64,000 nt of DNA from positions 62,001-126,000 of the forward strand of contig NZ_LBIC01000013.1 of assembly GCF_001005725.1 (NCBI RefSeq), read 5' to 3'. The position numbers and the translations under genes are program-made. Origin of the DNA: Sphingobium chungbukense (lineage in GTDB: Bacteria; Pseudomonadota; Alphaproteobacteria; Sphingomonadales; Sphingomonadaceae). Under the pieces are notes generated by a model. That model did not search any database. It saw nothing but the letters and a program-made list of their open reading frames with translations, and was not told where the DNA came from. Positions 44,339-53,148 of this stretch are shown one piece after another (the first letter of the stretch is position 1; each line of letters opens with the position of its first letter).

Positions 44339-44548
44339 ATGTTCTGTCCAGAATGTGGTGAACCGGTCGATCCCGCTCCCTTTGACGGTCGTCGCCGCGC
44401 GTCGCGGTCATGGATCGCCGCAGGACTCCAAATCGGCGCGCGATGGGTAAAGGTATTGCGCGCTGGACGCTCCAAGCCGGACCGCACGCGGCAGTCCGCT
44501 TGCCCGTCTTGCTCCAATCATAAAACCACGAACACGGAAAGGAATTGA
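44339..44548 (+). CDS. Small zinc-ribbon protein
   Basis: 69 residues starting MFCPECGEPVDPAPFDG, with a second pair CPSC near residue 60; four cysteines suit one Zn or Fe site. The middle is basic (RRRASRSW, RSKPDRTRQ). Strong AGGAGG ribosome site. No family recognised beyond the CPxCG knuckle. It is followed closely by the cupin gene and norB. Confidence 0.65.
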   Translation: MFCPECGEPVDPAPFDGRRRASRSWIAAGLQIGARWVKVLRAGRSKPDRTRQSACPSCSNHKTTNTERN

Positions 44549-44553
44549 ACGAT

Positions 44554-45018
44554 ATGGCCCTTCACCACGCAGCGCCCGGAGAAGTCGTCGATCTCTTGCC
44601 CGAGAACGTGACGACACATGAAGAACATTCCACAGCGATCGTGAAGGCGGACCATTTCGAAACCATCCGGCTGGTGATCCCGAGCGGCACCGAAATGCGC
44701 CAGCATCAGGTGCCGGGCAGCATCATGCTGCATTGCCTCGAGGGCCATGTGAAAGTCGAGCTCAGCGCAAGCTCGATCGAACTGCGGCGTAACCAGTGGG
44801 TCTATCTCGAAGGAGGCGCGCCGCACTCGGTCAAGGGCGCGGAAAACTCTGTGCTGCTTCTGACGATCCTCTTTCCGCCTGTAGAAGGATCACAGGCAAA
44901 AGCCGGCGCCGAGACCTTGGCGGTCGATGCCTATGACGATTGCGACTGTGTCGACCGGTGGGAAGCGGAAGGCGGTCCGGTCGTTCAATCGGATCAGCCT
45001 GCCCCCAGGAAGAATTGA
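44554..45018 (+). CDS. Cupin-domain protein
   Basis: 154 residues from ATG 44554; a TTG at 44545 overlapping the previous stop is possible. The cupin fold is seen in IRLVIPSGTEMRQHQVPGSI (His) and LHCLEGHVKVELS, and GGAPHSVKGAENSVLLL (second His). The C-terminal tail has a Cys pair (DDCDCVDRWEAEGGP). Sits between nsrR and norB, so likely NO-responsive. Function unknown. Confidence 0.75.
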   Translation: MALHHAAPGEVVDLLPENVTTHEEHSTAIVKADHFETIRLVIPSGTEMRQHQVPGSIMLHCLEGHVKVELSASSIELRRNQWVYLEGGAPHSVKGAENSVLLLTILFPPVEGSQAKAGAETLAVDAYDDCDCVDRWEAEGGPVVQSDQPAPRKN

Positions 45019-45096
45019 TCACGGGCGGCATGATGGCACGGCGCGCAGCGCGCTAGTCGCTTTGCTGTACCGCCTCGTAGCCCATAGGGGAGAACC

Positions 45097-47364
45097 ATGG
45101 ATCGAACACGTCAGCTCTGGATTTGGCTTCTATCATTGCTGGCAGTCTCTTTTGCCGTCCTGCTTCTGGTTGGCCGCGACATCAGCATTCAGGCGCCGCC
45201 GCTTCCCGCCAAGGTCGTGACCGCAAACGGCGAAACCGTCTTCACCCGTGCCGAGATGCAGCGTGGCCGCCAGGTCTGGCAATCTATGGGCGGCATGCAA
45301 CTGGGCTCGATCTGGGGACACGGCGGCTACGTAGCGCCCGATTGGTCAGCCGACTGGTTGCACCGGGAATCACTGGCACTTCTCGATCTCTGGGCACAGC
45401 GGGATCTGGGCGGCGCCTTTGAGAGTTTAAACGAGGAACACAAGGCGCTCCTCCAGCGGCGGCTGCAAACGGAAATGCGCCGAAACACGTTTGAAGCGAG
45501 CACGGATACCATCACGATCAGCAACGATCGCGCGGTGGCAATCGAGCGGGTGGCAAAGCACTACGTCAATCTGTTCGGCAACGACCCCGCCACGGCCGAG
45601 CTGCGCGAAAACTATGCCATGAAGAACGATACGGTCCCCGACGCAGGGCACCGAGCCGCCATGACCTCCTTCTTCTGGTGGACGGCCTGGGCGGCCACAA
45701 CGGAACGACAAGGGCGGACGACAACGTATACGAACAACTGGCCGAGCGAGCCGCTGGTCGGGAATCGCCCACCATCAAGTACATTCATCTGGTCGGCCTT
45801 CAGCGTCACCTTCCTGCTTGCCGGCATCGCGCTGTTGGGTTGGCACCATGCGGTGACGCACGGACGAAGGGAGAAGGAGCACGACCTCCCCGCGAAAGAT
45901 CCGCTGCGCGAGATCGCGGTGACGCCTTCGATGCGGGCGACAGCCAAATATTTCTGGGTCGTTCTCGCACTGTTTCTCGCGCAGATCATGCTGGGTGCAA
46001 TGACGGCCCACTATCAGGTCGAGGGGCAGCTGGTTTATGGCTATGAAGCGGCCGAGATCCTGCCTTATTCGATCACCCGCACCTGGCACACGCAGCTTGC
46101 CGTGCTGTGGATCGCGACAGCCTGGCTGGGAACGGGCCTCTACATAGCTCCTGCGATCTCGGGCCATGAACCGAGGTTCCAGGCTCTGGGTGCCAACATC
46201 CTCTGGGCCTGCCTCCTGATTATCGTCGTGGGCTCCTTTGCCGGGCAATGGCTCGCGGTGATGCAGAAACTGGGACTGGAGAGGAACTTCTGGTTCGGAC
46301 ACCAGGGCTGGGAATATGTCGATATGGGGCGCTTCTGGCAGTGGTTTCTCTTCATCGGCCTGATGCTCTGGCTTGTGCTCGTCGGCCGGGCGCTCTGGCC
46401 TGCGCTCAAAGAGAAGTCCGAATCCCGCCACATCACGATGCTGTTTTTCCTATCCGCCGTAGCCATCGGACTCTTCTACGGTGCCGGGCTGTTCTGGAAT
46501 GAGCATACAGCGCTCTCCATGATTGAATATTGGCGTTGGTGGGTGGTCCATCTGTGGGTCGAAGGCTTTTTCGAGGTGTTCGCCACCGCGGTCATCGCCT
46601 TCCTCTTCACGCGCCTCGGCCTCATTCCGACACCCACCGCCACGGTCGCCGTCTTGTTTGCCACGATCATCTTCATGGCAGGCGGAGTGCTGGGAACGTT
46701 GCACCATCTCTACTTCGCGGGAACCTCGATCGCGGTGCTGGCGCTTGGCGCGAGCTTCTCAGCGCTCGAGGTCGTGCCGCTCGCCTATATTGGCTTCGAA
46801 GCTTATGAACACTGGAAGCTGAGCAGCGCGACACCCTGGATGCAGCGTTATAAATGGCCCGTCATGTTCTTCCTGGCGGTATCCTTCTGGAATCTCGTCG
46901 GAGCAGGCCTGTTCGGCTTCCTCATCAATCCGCCGCTGTCGCTCTATTACATGCAGGGTCTCAATCTGACGCCGCTGCACGGACACACCGCATTGTTCGG
47001 CGTATACGGCATGTTGGGCGTCGGGCTCGTCCTGTTCTGCCTGCGTGGCATGTTGCCGAACCTGATCTGGAACGAAGGCGTGCTGAAGACGAGCTTTTGG
47101 TGCTTCAACATCGGCCTTGCGTTGATGGCGCTCCTGACCTTGCTGCCACTTGGTACGCTTCAGCTGACCGCCGCGATTGACAAGGGCTACTGGTACGCTC
47201 GCTCGGCCGAGTTCATGCAGCAACCGGTGGTCGATCTGCTGGTGTGGCTGAGGGTTCCTGGAGATATCGTCTTTTCTGCCGGGGCGGTAGCGCTCGCCTG
47301 GTTTGTCGCCAGTCTTTGGCTCAGACCCCGGTCTGACGACAGCGAGGCGCAAATTGCACAGTGA
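45097..47364 (+). CDS. norB: Quinol-dependent nitric oxide reductase (qNOR)
   Basis: 755 residues: an N-terminal periplasmic extension fused to a NorB catalytic core, as in single-subunit qNOR. About 14 helices; heme and FeB histidines in TRTWHTQLAVLW, VVHLWVEGFFEVF, LGTLHHLYFAG and LTPLHGHTALFG. It reduces 2 NO to N2O with quinol. Last of the plus-strand NO unit (79 bp after the cupin gene). No norC is needed or present. Confidence 0.95.
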   Translation: MDRTRQLWIWLLSLLAVSFAVLLLVGRDISIQAPPLPAKVVTANGETVFTRAEMQRGRQVWQSMGGMQLGSIWGHGGYVAPDWSADWLHRESLALLDLWAQRDLGGAFESLNEEHKALLQRRLQTEMRRNTFEASTDTITISNDRAVAIERVAKHYVNLFGNDPATAELRENYAMKNDTVPDAGHRAAMTSFFWWTAWAATTERQGRTTTYTNNWPSEPLVGNRPPSSTFIWSAFSVTFLLAGIALLGWHHAVTHGRREKEHDLPAKDPLREIAVTPSMRATAKYFWVVLALFLAQIMLGAMTAHYQVEGQLVYGYEAAEILPYSITRTWHTQLAVLWIATAWLGTGLYIAPAISGHEPRFQALGANILWACLLIIVVGSFAGQWLAVMQKLGLERNFWFGHQGWEYVDMGRFWQWFLFIGLMLWLVLVGRALWPALKEKSESRHITMLFFLSAVAIGLFYGAGLFWNEHTALSMIEYWRWWVVHLWVEGFFEVFATAVIAFLFTRLGLIPTPTATVAVLFATIIFMAGGVLGTLHHLYFAGTSIAVLALGASFSALEVVPLAYIGFEAYEHWKLSSATPWMQRYKWPVMFFLAVSFWNLVGAGLFGFLINPPLSLYYMQGLNLTPLHGHTALFGVYGMLGVGLVLFCLRGMLPNLIWNEGVLKTSFWCFNIGLALMALLTLLPLGTLQLTAAIDKGYWYARSAEFMQQPVVDLLVWLRVPGDIVFSAGAVALAWFVASLWLRPRSDDSEAQIAQ

Positions 47365-47476
47365 TCGATCGAGGAGTCCGATGCCGCGCAGTCCCAGCCA
47401 ACCCTTGCTCGTGGGCTAGCCACGTTCTGTCGACAAACGCCACACTTGGATGCGAGTTTCGGTGAACCTTTTGTCC

Positions 47477-47692
47477 ATGCGCACCAAACTTCTGTTCGCA
47501 GGTCTGGCAGCCGGGTCGATGGCTGCTCTATCCTCGCCCGCGATTGCTCAGATGCCGCCCGGCTCACGGGACTGTTCATTCCAGTCGCTATCGCCGGAGG
47601 AAAAGTCTCGGTACCAATCCCGTTACCGGCGCCGCGTGCGCGTCGATGGGCAAGCTTTTGCTGATAATGGCTGTATGAACAGGTGTGCATGA
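47477..47692 (+). CDS. Small secreted protein
   Basis: 71 residues from ATG 47477 (MRTKLLFAGLAAGSMAALSS). Signal peptide to about AIAQ, then a short Tyr/Arg-rich mature part with Cys (SRDCSFQS ... CMNRC). No family recognised. A start at 47450 gives 80 residues without an obvious reason. Follows norB by 112 bp. Confidence 0.4.
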   Translation: MRTKLLFAGLAAGSMAALSSPAIAQMPPGSRDCSFQSLSPEEKSRYQSRYRRRVRVDGQAFADNGCMNRCA

Positions 47693-48073
47693 CAGCCTCT
47701 GAGCGCAAAGCCCTCCGGCGTCCCCGCAAGGGCAAAAACTGCCGCGCCGTTTCGCGCCCCGTCACCAGCTTGGACGGATCCATGACAGTTGGCATCGGGC
47801 GCAAATGCGACTGACGCGCTCGATGCCGCACATGGCGATCATGGTGCGTTTCCAGGAGGGGACCAAATCCTACGCTAAGAATTTTGGCCAGCGATATTCT
47901 TCGCCGGTCAGGGTTATGTGCTCCCACCCCGCTCCTTACGGAGATCGAATCCACTGATCACTGAATTCTGACTTTAGAAACGTTTCTTGAATCGGGATCC
48001 ATGGATGAAAAGGGGCCGACTCTCTGCATTCAGCGAATATTCGAACGCGAAGGCAGAAGGCCGGCCTGATCGA
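47693..48073. other. Non-coding stretch after the NO module
   Basis: About 380 bases with no gene that I can support. A minus-strand frame is open but reads through norB and looks like a shadow. No repeats or promoters recognised. Confidence 0.4.
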
Positions 48074-48534
48074 TCAGAAGCTGATCGTTGCCGTGCCCCA
48101 AAAGCGGCGCCCTTCATCGAGCATCCAGTTGCCGTCGAGACCATCAAACCGGCCGCGGTCATCGACCGGCACGATCTTGTCGGTGACGTTGAGCACCGCC
48201 GCCCTCAGCGCGAAATTCTCATTGATCGTGAAATTGATGCCGACATCGAAGGTCGTGCTCCCTTCACGGGTGCGGGTGTTGAGCGCGCCGTTGCGGAACC
48301 CGCTGAAAGTCTGCTTGCCCGAGTAGTAGCCGAGCACATAGGCCGCGATCTGCTCGGTCGCTTGCCAGTCCAGGCGAACGTTGGCCATGTGCCTGGGCGT
48401 CTTGTCGAGCGGCGTTCCGTCAAGCGAACTGCCGTCGAAAGCGGGCTCGCCGCCACCCTTCCGGACGGAATCGGTGTAGGTATAATTCGCGGTCAGCAGC
48501 AATGCCGGGGTGATCGGCAGTCTGCCATTCACTT
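48074..48534 (-). pseudogene. TonB-dependent receptor, C-terminal stump
   Basis: About 150 residues of barrel end, from LPITPALLLTANYTYTDS to the terminal FWGTATISF with C-terminal Phe. The N-terminal part is missing: the frame meets an IS21-type end (TGTCAAACGG) at 48535. RHMANVRLDWQATEQIAAYV and ALRAAVLNVTDKIVPVDDRG are typical of siderophore or vitamin receptors; the ligand cannot be told. Non-functional remnant. Confidence 0.82.
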
Positions 48535-48711
48535 TGTCAAACGGCGCGCAAACGGGACCCCGTATAGGCGTTGAAGGGGGACCCCCTTTTCGAGATTGAG
48601 CGGAGGGTTGATGCCCTGCGCTGTGTGCGGCGGAGGTCGGGCGTAGCCCGGCCGGAGGCGTACACAGCGCAAGTTCGTTTTGAAGCTGGGGTGAGAGTGG
48701 CGGCTAACTGC
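48535..48711. mobile_element. IS21-type element C, terminal fragment
   Basis: Starts with TGTCAAACGGCGCGCAAACG, an IS21-like TGTCA end, abutting the receptor stump. Contains a hairpin with arms GCGCTGTGT and ACACAGCGC. Continues, across the younger insertion at 48712, with the istB at 51059 onward. It is interpreted as the istB-side end of element C. Confidence 0.6.
48707..48711. repeat. Target-site duplication, left copy
   Basis: ACTGC directly before the left TGTCA of the IS21 element; the same five bases follow its right end at 51059-51063. Confidence 0.85.
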
Positions 48712-48788
48712 TGTCAACGGGCGGCGAAGATTCCGCAAAAGTGGGCATCTAAAATTCCCTAGTTTGGCGGGACGGTCTGTGTCGGTGA

Positions 48789-49649
48789 TCAGCCGTGATG
48801 GAGATCTGGCTTTTCCTTTGCTGGCGGTCGGCCGCGCCGTTTCGGCAAGGGCGGTGGGTTGATGGATGGAGTTGCGCGCGCATGCTCAGGCAGCAGGTCG
48901 GCGTGCTGTCGCATACGATAGCTCGAGCCCTCGATCTGGATGACAACGGCATGGTGAAGGAGGCGGTCCAACAAGGCCGTCGCCACCACAGGATCGCCAA
49001 AGACCTCGCCCCATTCGGCAAAGCCGCGGTTGGATGTGAGGATCATGGCGCCCTTTTCGTATCGGGCGTTGACGAGCTGGAAGAACAGGTTGCCGCCGCC
49101 CGGCGTGACAGGGAGATATCCGATCTCGTCGACGACGAGCAAGGAGGAGCGGCACAGGAAGCGGATCCTTTCGCGCAACGTGCCCTCGCGTTCAGCCTTG
49201 GCCAGCGCAGCGATCAGATCGGCAAGCGGGATGAAGTAGACGCTTTTGCCCGCCTTCACCGCCTCGACGGCGAGGGCGGTGGCGATATGGCTTTTCCCGG
49301 TGCCCGGCGGCCCCAGCAGATGCACGACCTCGGCCCGGTTGATGAAGTCCAGGCCGGCGAGCGCCAGGATCCGGTTGCGGTCGAGCGATGGCTGGAAGGA
49401 GAAGTCATATCCGTCCAGCGTCTTGATGATCGGCAGCCTGGCCATGCGCAGGGCTGCCTTGATCCTGCGGTTCTCCCGCAACGACAGTTCTTCGTTTAGC
49501 AATATGTCGATCGCCTCGACGCCATCGATCTTGCCCTGCTCGATCCCGCGCAGGGTGGCGTCGAGCATTTCCAGGGCGCGCGGCATTTTGAGATGGACCA
49601 GACTGCGGCGGATATTATCGACGCGGGACGCGGCTCCCCCATGGTTCAT
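48789..49649 (-). CDS. istB: IS21-family helper ATPase IstB (element B)
   Basis: 286 residues. AAA+ Walker A GPPGTGKSHIATALA, Walker B LLVVDEIGYLPV, and LTSNRGFAEWGEVFGDP. Regulates target choice and activity of IstA. Start overlaps the istA stop by 4 bp. Intact. Confidence 0.95.
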   Translation of the reverse strand: MNHGGAASRVDNIRRSLVHLKMPRALEMLDATLRGIEQGKIDGVEAIDILLNEELSLRENRRIKAALRMARLPIIKTLDGYDFSFQPSLDRNRILALAGLDFINRAEVVHLLGPPGTGKSHIATALAVEAVKAGKSVYFIPLADLIAALAKAEREGTLRERIRFLCRSSLLVVDEIGYLPVTPGGGNLFFQLVNARYEKGAMILTSNRGFAEWGEVFGDPVVATALLDRLLHHAVVIQIEGSSYRMRQHADLLPEHARATPSINPPPLPKRRGRPPAKEKPDLHHG

Positions 49650-50908
49650 GGCCGTTCTCCCCGCGCCAGTTGGCTGCCGATCGCCTGATAGATAGCAAGG
49701 GAGCGCACGGCGACATGCTCGCCGATACGGCCAATGGTGATTGCATCCTTTGCGTGGTGACGACGCTTAGCGCCGCTGCCACCTGTCCGATGCGCAGGAT
49801 CGATCCTGTACTGCCGGCGCCCCTCCAGGACAGGATGCTCGGCAATGACATTGCCCAGGTCGATGATCCGGATCTTGTCAGGCAGTTGCTGGATTTCGAC
49901 GACGCGCCGGGAGCGGTCGGGGACGCTGTAATAGTTGCCGCCGACAGAGACCATTCCATCGTGGCTGACCCGGCGCTCCAGCTTCAGAACCGCGTCGAAG
50001 CGCCCCGCCGGGAGCAACTGCAACTCAGGCTGCTCGGCGGCAAAGGCGTGGGCGATGATCCGCTGCGTCGTGCCGTGGACACGGACGTTAGCGACGGTAT
50101 CGAGCCAGTCGATAAGCTGGACATTGAGATCTTCCAGATTGCGGAAGCTCCGCCCGAGGAAGAAGTCTTTGCGGATGTAGCTGAACGGCCGCTCGACCTT
50201 TCCCTTGGTCTTGGCCCGATAGGGGCGACAGGCGCGCGGAACGAAGCGATAATGCCCCGCCAGAGCCAGCAATGATCGATTGTAGATGATGTGCCCCTGA
50301 TCGTCTTCCCCGGTCACGGCGGTTTTCATGCGATCGTAGAGGATCTCGATCGGGACGCCTCCGATCGCTTCAAAGGCCTGCATATGGCAGCGCAACAGGG
50401 TTTGGAGATCCTGGTGCATGACATAGCGCGCGAACAGGAAGCGCGAATGCCCCAGCACCAGGCTGAACAGCCAGACAATCCGGCTGATGCCGGGTTCATC
50501 GGTAAAATCGACGACGAACCGGGCGAAGTCGACCTGCGCCTGCACGCCAGGCGGCGTCTCGAACCGAACCTCGAAGGGCTTGGGGCCATTTTCTGGTCGG
50601 ATCGCTGCCAGGAACCGCTTCACAGCGGTATAGGCGCCCATATAGCCCAGCTCACGGATTTCACGCGTCAGGCGCGCCGCCGTCAGATCGGGAAAGGCCG
50701 TAACCCGCTCACGCAGAAATTCCAGATAGGGCGCCAGCTTGTTCGGCCGCCCCAATGCGCGTGGGCCATAGACCGGGGCTTCGACGCCCCGTTCAATATA
50801 TTTGCGGATGGTCTTGGGATCGCGACCAGTGCGTCGGGCGATGGCGGATATCGATACGCCCTGCCGATGTAGCTCGAGGATCATCATCAATTCTCCAAGT
50901 CGGATCAT
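49646..50908 (-). CDS. istA: IS21-family transposase IstA (element B)
   Basis: 420 residues. N-terminal helix-turn-helix (GVSISAIARRTGRDPKTIRKYI), DDE catalytic core (VQAQVDFARFVVDF; PIEILYDRMKTAV; KGKVERPFSYIRKDFF with the Glu), and a C-terminal beta-barrel. Full length for the IS21 family (about 390-510). Intact, so the element may be active. Confidence 0.93.
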   Translation of the reverse strand: MIRLGELMMILELHRQGVSISAIARRTGRDPKTIRKYIERGVEAPVYGPRALGRPNKLAPYLEFLRERVTAFPDLTAARLTREIRELGYMGAYTAVKRFLAAIRPENGPKPFEVRFETPPGVQAQVDFARFVVDFTDEPGISRIVWLFSLVLGHSRFLFARYVMHQDLQTLLRCHMQAFEAIGGVPIEILYDRMKTAVTGEDDQGHIIYNRSLLALAGHYRFVPRACRPYRAKTKGKVERPFSYIRKDFFLGRSFRNLEDLNVQLIDWLDTVANVRVHGTTQRIIAHAFAAEQPELQLLPAGRFDAVLKLERRVSHDGMVSVGGNYYSVPDRSRRVVEIQQLPDKIRIIDLGNVIAEHPVLEGRRQYRIDPAHRTGGSGAKRRHHAKDAITIGRIGEHVAVRSLAIYQAIGSQLARGERP

Positions 50909-50953
50909 CGGCCCCGTCTCCGCGTCTGCAAAGGAGATGAGGACGATGTCGGC

Positions 50954-50995
50954 TCATCTCATTCTGCCGGGGCTAGCCCCGGCAGAATGAGATGA
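50954..50995. repeat. Perfect 42-bp palindrome upstream of istA
   Basis: Two 21-base arms with no loop; the centre reads GGCTAGCC. Lies 46 bases before the istA ATG and inside element B, 63 bases from its right end. Could form a cruciform or long hairpin in the 5' transcript region. Confidence 0.9.
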
Positions 50996-51007
50996 AGGGG
51001 CCACCAA

Positions 51008-51787
51008 CTAGGGAATTTTCAAAGCCCACTTTTGCGGAGAATTGCAGGACCGATGACAACTGCGGTTTTTGAAGCGCCAGCTGTCGTTGCCGGTCTCGAC
51101 GATATCGCAGTGATGAGTGACGCGGTCGAGCAGAGCCGTGGTCATTTTGGGATCCCCGAACACGGTAGGCCATTCGCCGAAGGCGAGGTTGGTCGTGATA
51201 ACGACGCTGGTGCGTTCGTAGAGCTTGCTGATCAGGTGGAACAGGAGCTGGCCACCAGAGCGCGCGAACGGCAGATATCCCAACTCATCGAGCACCACCA
51301 GGTCGAGCCGTGAGAGCTGTCCCGCCAGGGTCCCGCCCTTGCCGATCCGGGCCTCCTCTTCGAGGCGTGTCACCAGATCGACGGTGTTGAAGTATCGTGC
51401 CCGAGCCCCTTTGCGCACGACGTTGGCGGTAATCGCGATGGCGAGGTGGGTCTTGCCGGTGCCCGTGCCGCCGACGAGCACGATGTTGCGACGCGCCGGT
51501 AGGAAGGAGCCATCATGCAGGGAGCGGATCAGTCCCTCGTTGATCGGCGTCCCTTCGAAGCTGAACCGCTCCAGGTCCTTCACCACCGGCAGCCGCGCGG
51601 CCGTCATGCGATATCGGATCGAGGCGGCGTCGCGATGGGTGGCTTCCGCGCGGAGCAGATCGGTCAGGATCTCCATGGTGGTGCGCTGGCGCTGGAGGCC
51701 GGTGGTGACGGCCTCGTCGAACGCGGCCACCATGCCCTTGAGGCCCAGGCCGCGCATTGTGTCGATCATCTCATGCCGCTGCATCAT
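51008..51787 (-). CDS. istB: IS21-family helper ATPase IstB (element C), altered C-terminus
   Basis: About 259 residues: Walker A VGGTGTGKTHLAIAI, Walker B LVVLDELGYLPF, TTNLAFGEWPTVFGDPK. The natural end would be WRFKNRS followed by TAG; element B inserted at that point so the frame now runs on for about 16 residues into the IS end (stop at 51008). The ATPase domain is intact. Distinct in sequence from the IstB of element B. Its istA partner is broken. Confidence 0.88.
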   Translation of the reverse strand: MMQRHEMIDTMRGLGLKGMVAAFDEAVTTGLQRQRTTMEILTDLLRAEATHRDAASIRYRMTAARLPVVKDLERFSFEGTPINEGLIRSLHDGSFLPARRNIVLVGGTGTGKTHLAIAITANVVRKGARARYFNTVDLVTRLEEEARIGKGGTLAGQLSRLDLVVLDELGYLPFARSGGQLLFHLISKLYERTSVVITTNLAFGEWPTVFGDPKMTTALLDRVTHHCDIVETGNDSWRFKNRSCHRSCNSPQKWALKIP

Positions 51788-52514
51788 AGCCTCGCAGTCG
51801 GTCATAGCTGGCACAGTCGGCGATCGGCGGGTGACTCAGCATCCGGTCTTCCGAAGTGACGATGCTATGGGGCGTCGCCGGCTCGCGGCGACGGGAGAGG
51901 ATGTTGAGGATCAGGTCGTCGCTGACCGTTCCGCTCGCCAGCGCTTCGCGCACCGCCGCCTCGACCTGCTCCAGCCATCGGTGAGCACGGCCGAGAGCAC
52001 CCGCACGAACCTGCGATCCGCCTCATCCCCGTGCCCCAGCCTGCGTCGCAGGCGATGGAGGGATGGCGGCAACTCCCAGTCCTGGAACGGCGCGCCGTTG
52101 CGCAGGGCACCGGGCTTGTGGGCCAGAACCGGCAGATAATGCCAGGGATCGTAAATGGTGCGGTTCCGCCCGAAGTGACGCTCATGTTCCCCGACGATCT
52201 CTTCGCCGCAGCGGATGACCATCCGGCCCGCATAGGCGCGCACCTGCACCGTGCGCCGCGCCGCCCTGGACATGACCGAGTAGCGGTTGCGGTCGAAGCT
52301 GATGAGGCAGGTGCCGGTGACGGCATGCTCGCTCTCATGGAAGCCATCGAAGGGCGCCAGGATCGGCTGCAGGACAGGCCGCTCCATCTCCAGCGCCTAG
52401 GCCACGGTGATATCGCCGCGCTCGGGATGGGTGTGGTGCTCGGCCCAGCGCCGGCACTCCGCCTTCCTTCTCACGATCTGGCTTTTGAGCCATTCGAGCA
52501 TGGAATCTTTTGCC
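51059..52514 (-). mobile_element. IS21-type element C, main remnant
   Basis: Holds istB and the 3' part of a decayed istA. The first half of istA and the far terminal repeat were not found up to 52866, so the element lost one end. Together with 48535-48711 it formed one element before element B inserted. Confidence 0.7.
51771..52514 (-). pseudogene. IS21-family transposase IstA (element C), remnant
   Basis: C-terminal half only. Reads LEWLKSQIVRRKAECRRWAE from about 52503, hits TAG near 52400 where TVA-E-ALEMERPVL is expected, continues through FDGFHESEHAVTGTCLISFD and LRNGAPFQDWELPPS, then shifts frame near 51975 to reach REALASGTVSDDLILNIL and the end at 51771. N-terminus absent. Clearly inactive. 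Confidence 0.85.
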
Positions 52515-52866
52515 ATCATGGGCGTCGTCGTCGCTCTCGGCAGCATCGTCTACCGGGCCAGCATCCGCCGGTCATCAACGTAGGGGTCACGACGGTGGAG
52601 CGAGCGGTCGGCTCTTCAAGCCCAACGCGATCGGCTCATTTCTCGCTCACCAGTCGTGAACTAACGGCAAATTTGTCAGAATTTGAGGGTGAAAGTGATT
52701 TATGGCCCTCATTTTTGTTTCAAGCAGCGCCTGCCGAATGCATCTCTGCGATTGATGTCTTCTGCAAAAGCTTGTTGGCATCGGATGCTCGCTGATCACA
52801 CCTAACCCGTAATCGTGCCTCTGGCTGACATACCCGACAAACGTATAAGCTCGCCATGCGCGGGCG
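52515..52866. other. Non-coding border region
   Basis: About 350 bases, lower in GC than the surroundings, after the IS remnant. I expected the missing end of element C here and did not find a TGTCA match. No gene supported. Confidence 0.4.
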
Positions 52867-53148
52867 TCACCAACCCAATTCCGCGTGCGATCCCAAGCGC
52901 ACAAGCTGCAAGGTGTCGTCATCGGGCTTGCGGTAAATCAGCACGAGGTCGGGCTTTATGTGGCAATCGCGATGGTCGCGCCAGTCGCCGGTCAGCGCAT
53001 GGTCGCGGTGGCGCGGTTCAAGCGGCTCGTCGGATGCCAGCGCCTCGATGATCGGGATCAGGTCAGCGTCCAGCGTCTTGGCGTGCTGCCCCTTCTTCTC
53101 CCGCTTGTAGTCGCGCTTGAACCGCCCGAAGCGTTCAATCGTCCGCAT
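52867..53148 (-). CDS. yafQ: Type II toxin, YafQ family (RelE/ParE superfamily)
   Basis: 93 residues. MRTIERFGRFKRDYKREKKG, LEPRHRDHALTGDWRDHRDC (family His), HIKPDLVLIYRKPDDDTLQL with an Arg/Tyr in the active segment, and RLGSHAELGW at the end. Ribosome-dependent mRNA endonuclease by family. Overlaps the antitoxin gene by 14 bp. Confidence 0.92.
   Translation of the reverse strand: MRTIERFGRFKRDYKREKKGQHAKTLDADLIPIIEALASDEPLEPRHRDHALTGDWRDHRDCHIKPDLVLIYRKPDDDTLQLVRLGSHAELGW

Larger units (their letters stand above)
48712..51058 (-). mobile_element. IS21-family insertion sequence B, complete
   Basis: 2347 bp, bounded by inverted terminal sequences that both begin TGTCA and align without gaps for over 50 bases (for example the shared core CCGCAAAAGTGGGC and AAAATTCCCTAGTT at the same distance from each tip). 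Direct repeats ACTGC flank it (48707-48711 and 51059-51063). Carries istA and istB, both intact, on the minus strand. Looks recently inserted and potentially active. It sits exactly at the stop codon of an older istB (element C). Confidence 0.9.

Noticed and set aside
47187..47954. Minus-strand frame of 255 codons
   Set aside because: Starts in low-information sequence and runs into norB antisense; no motif.
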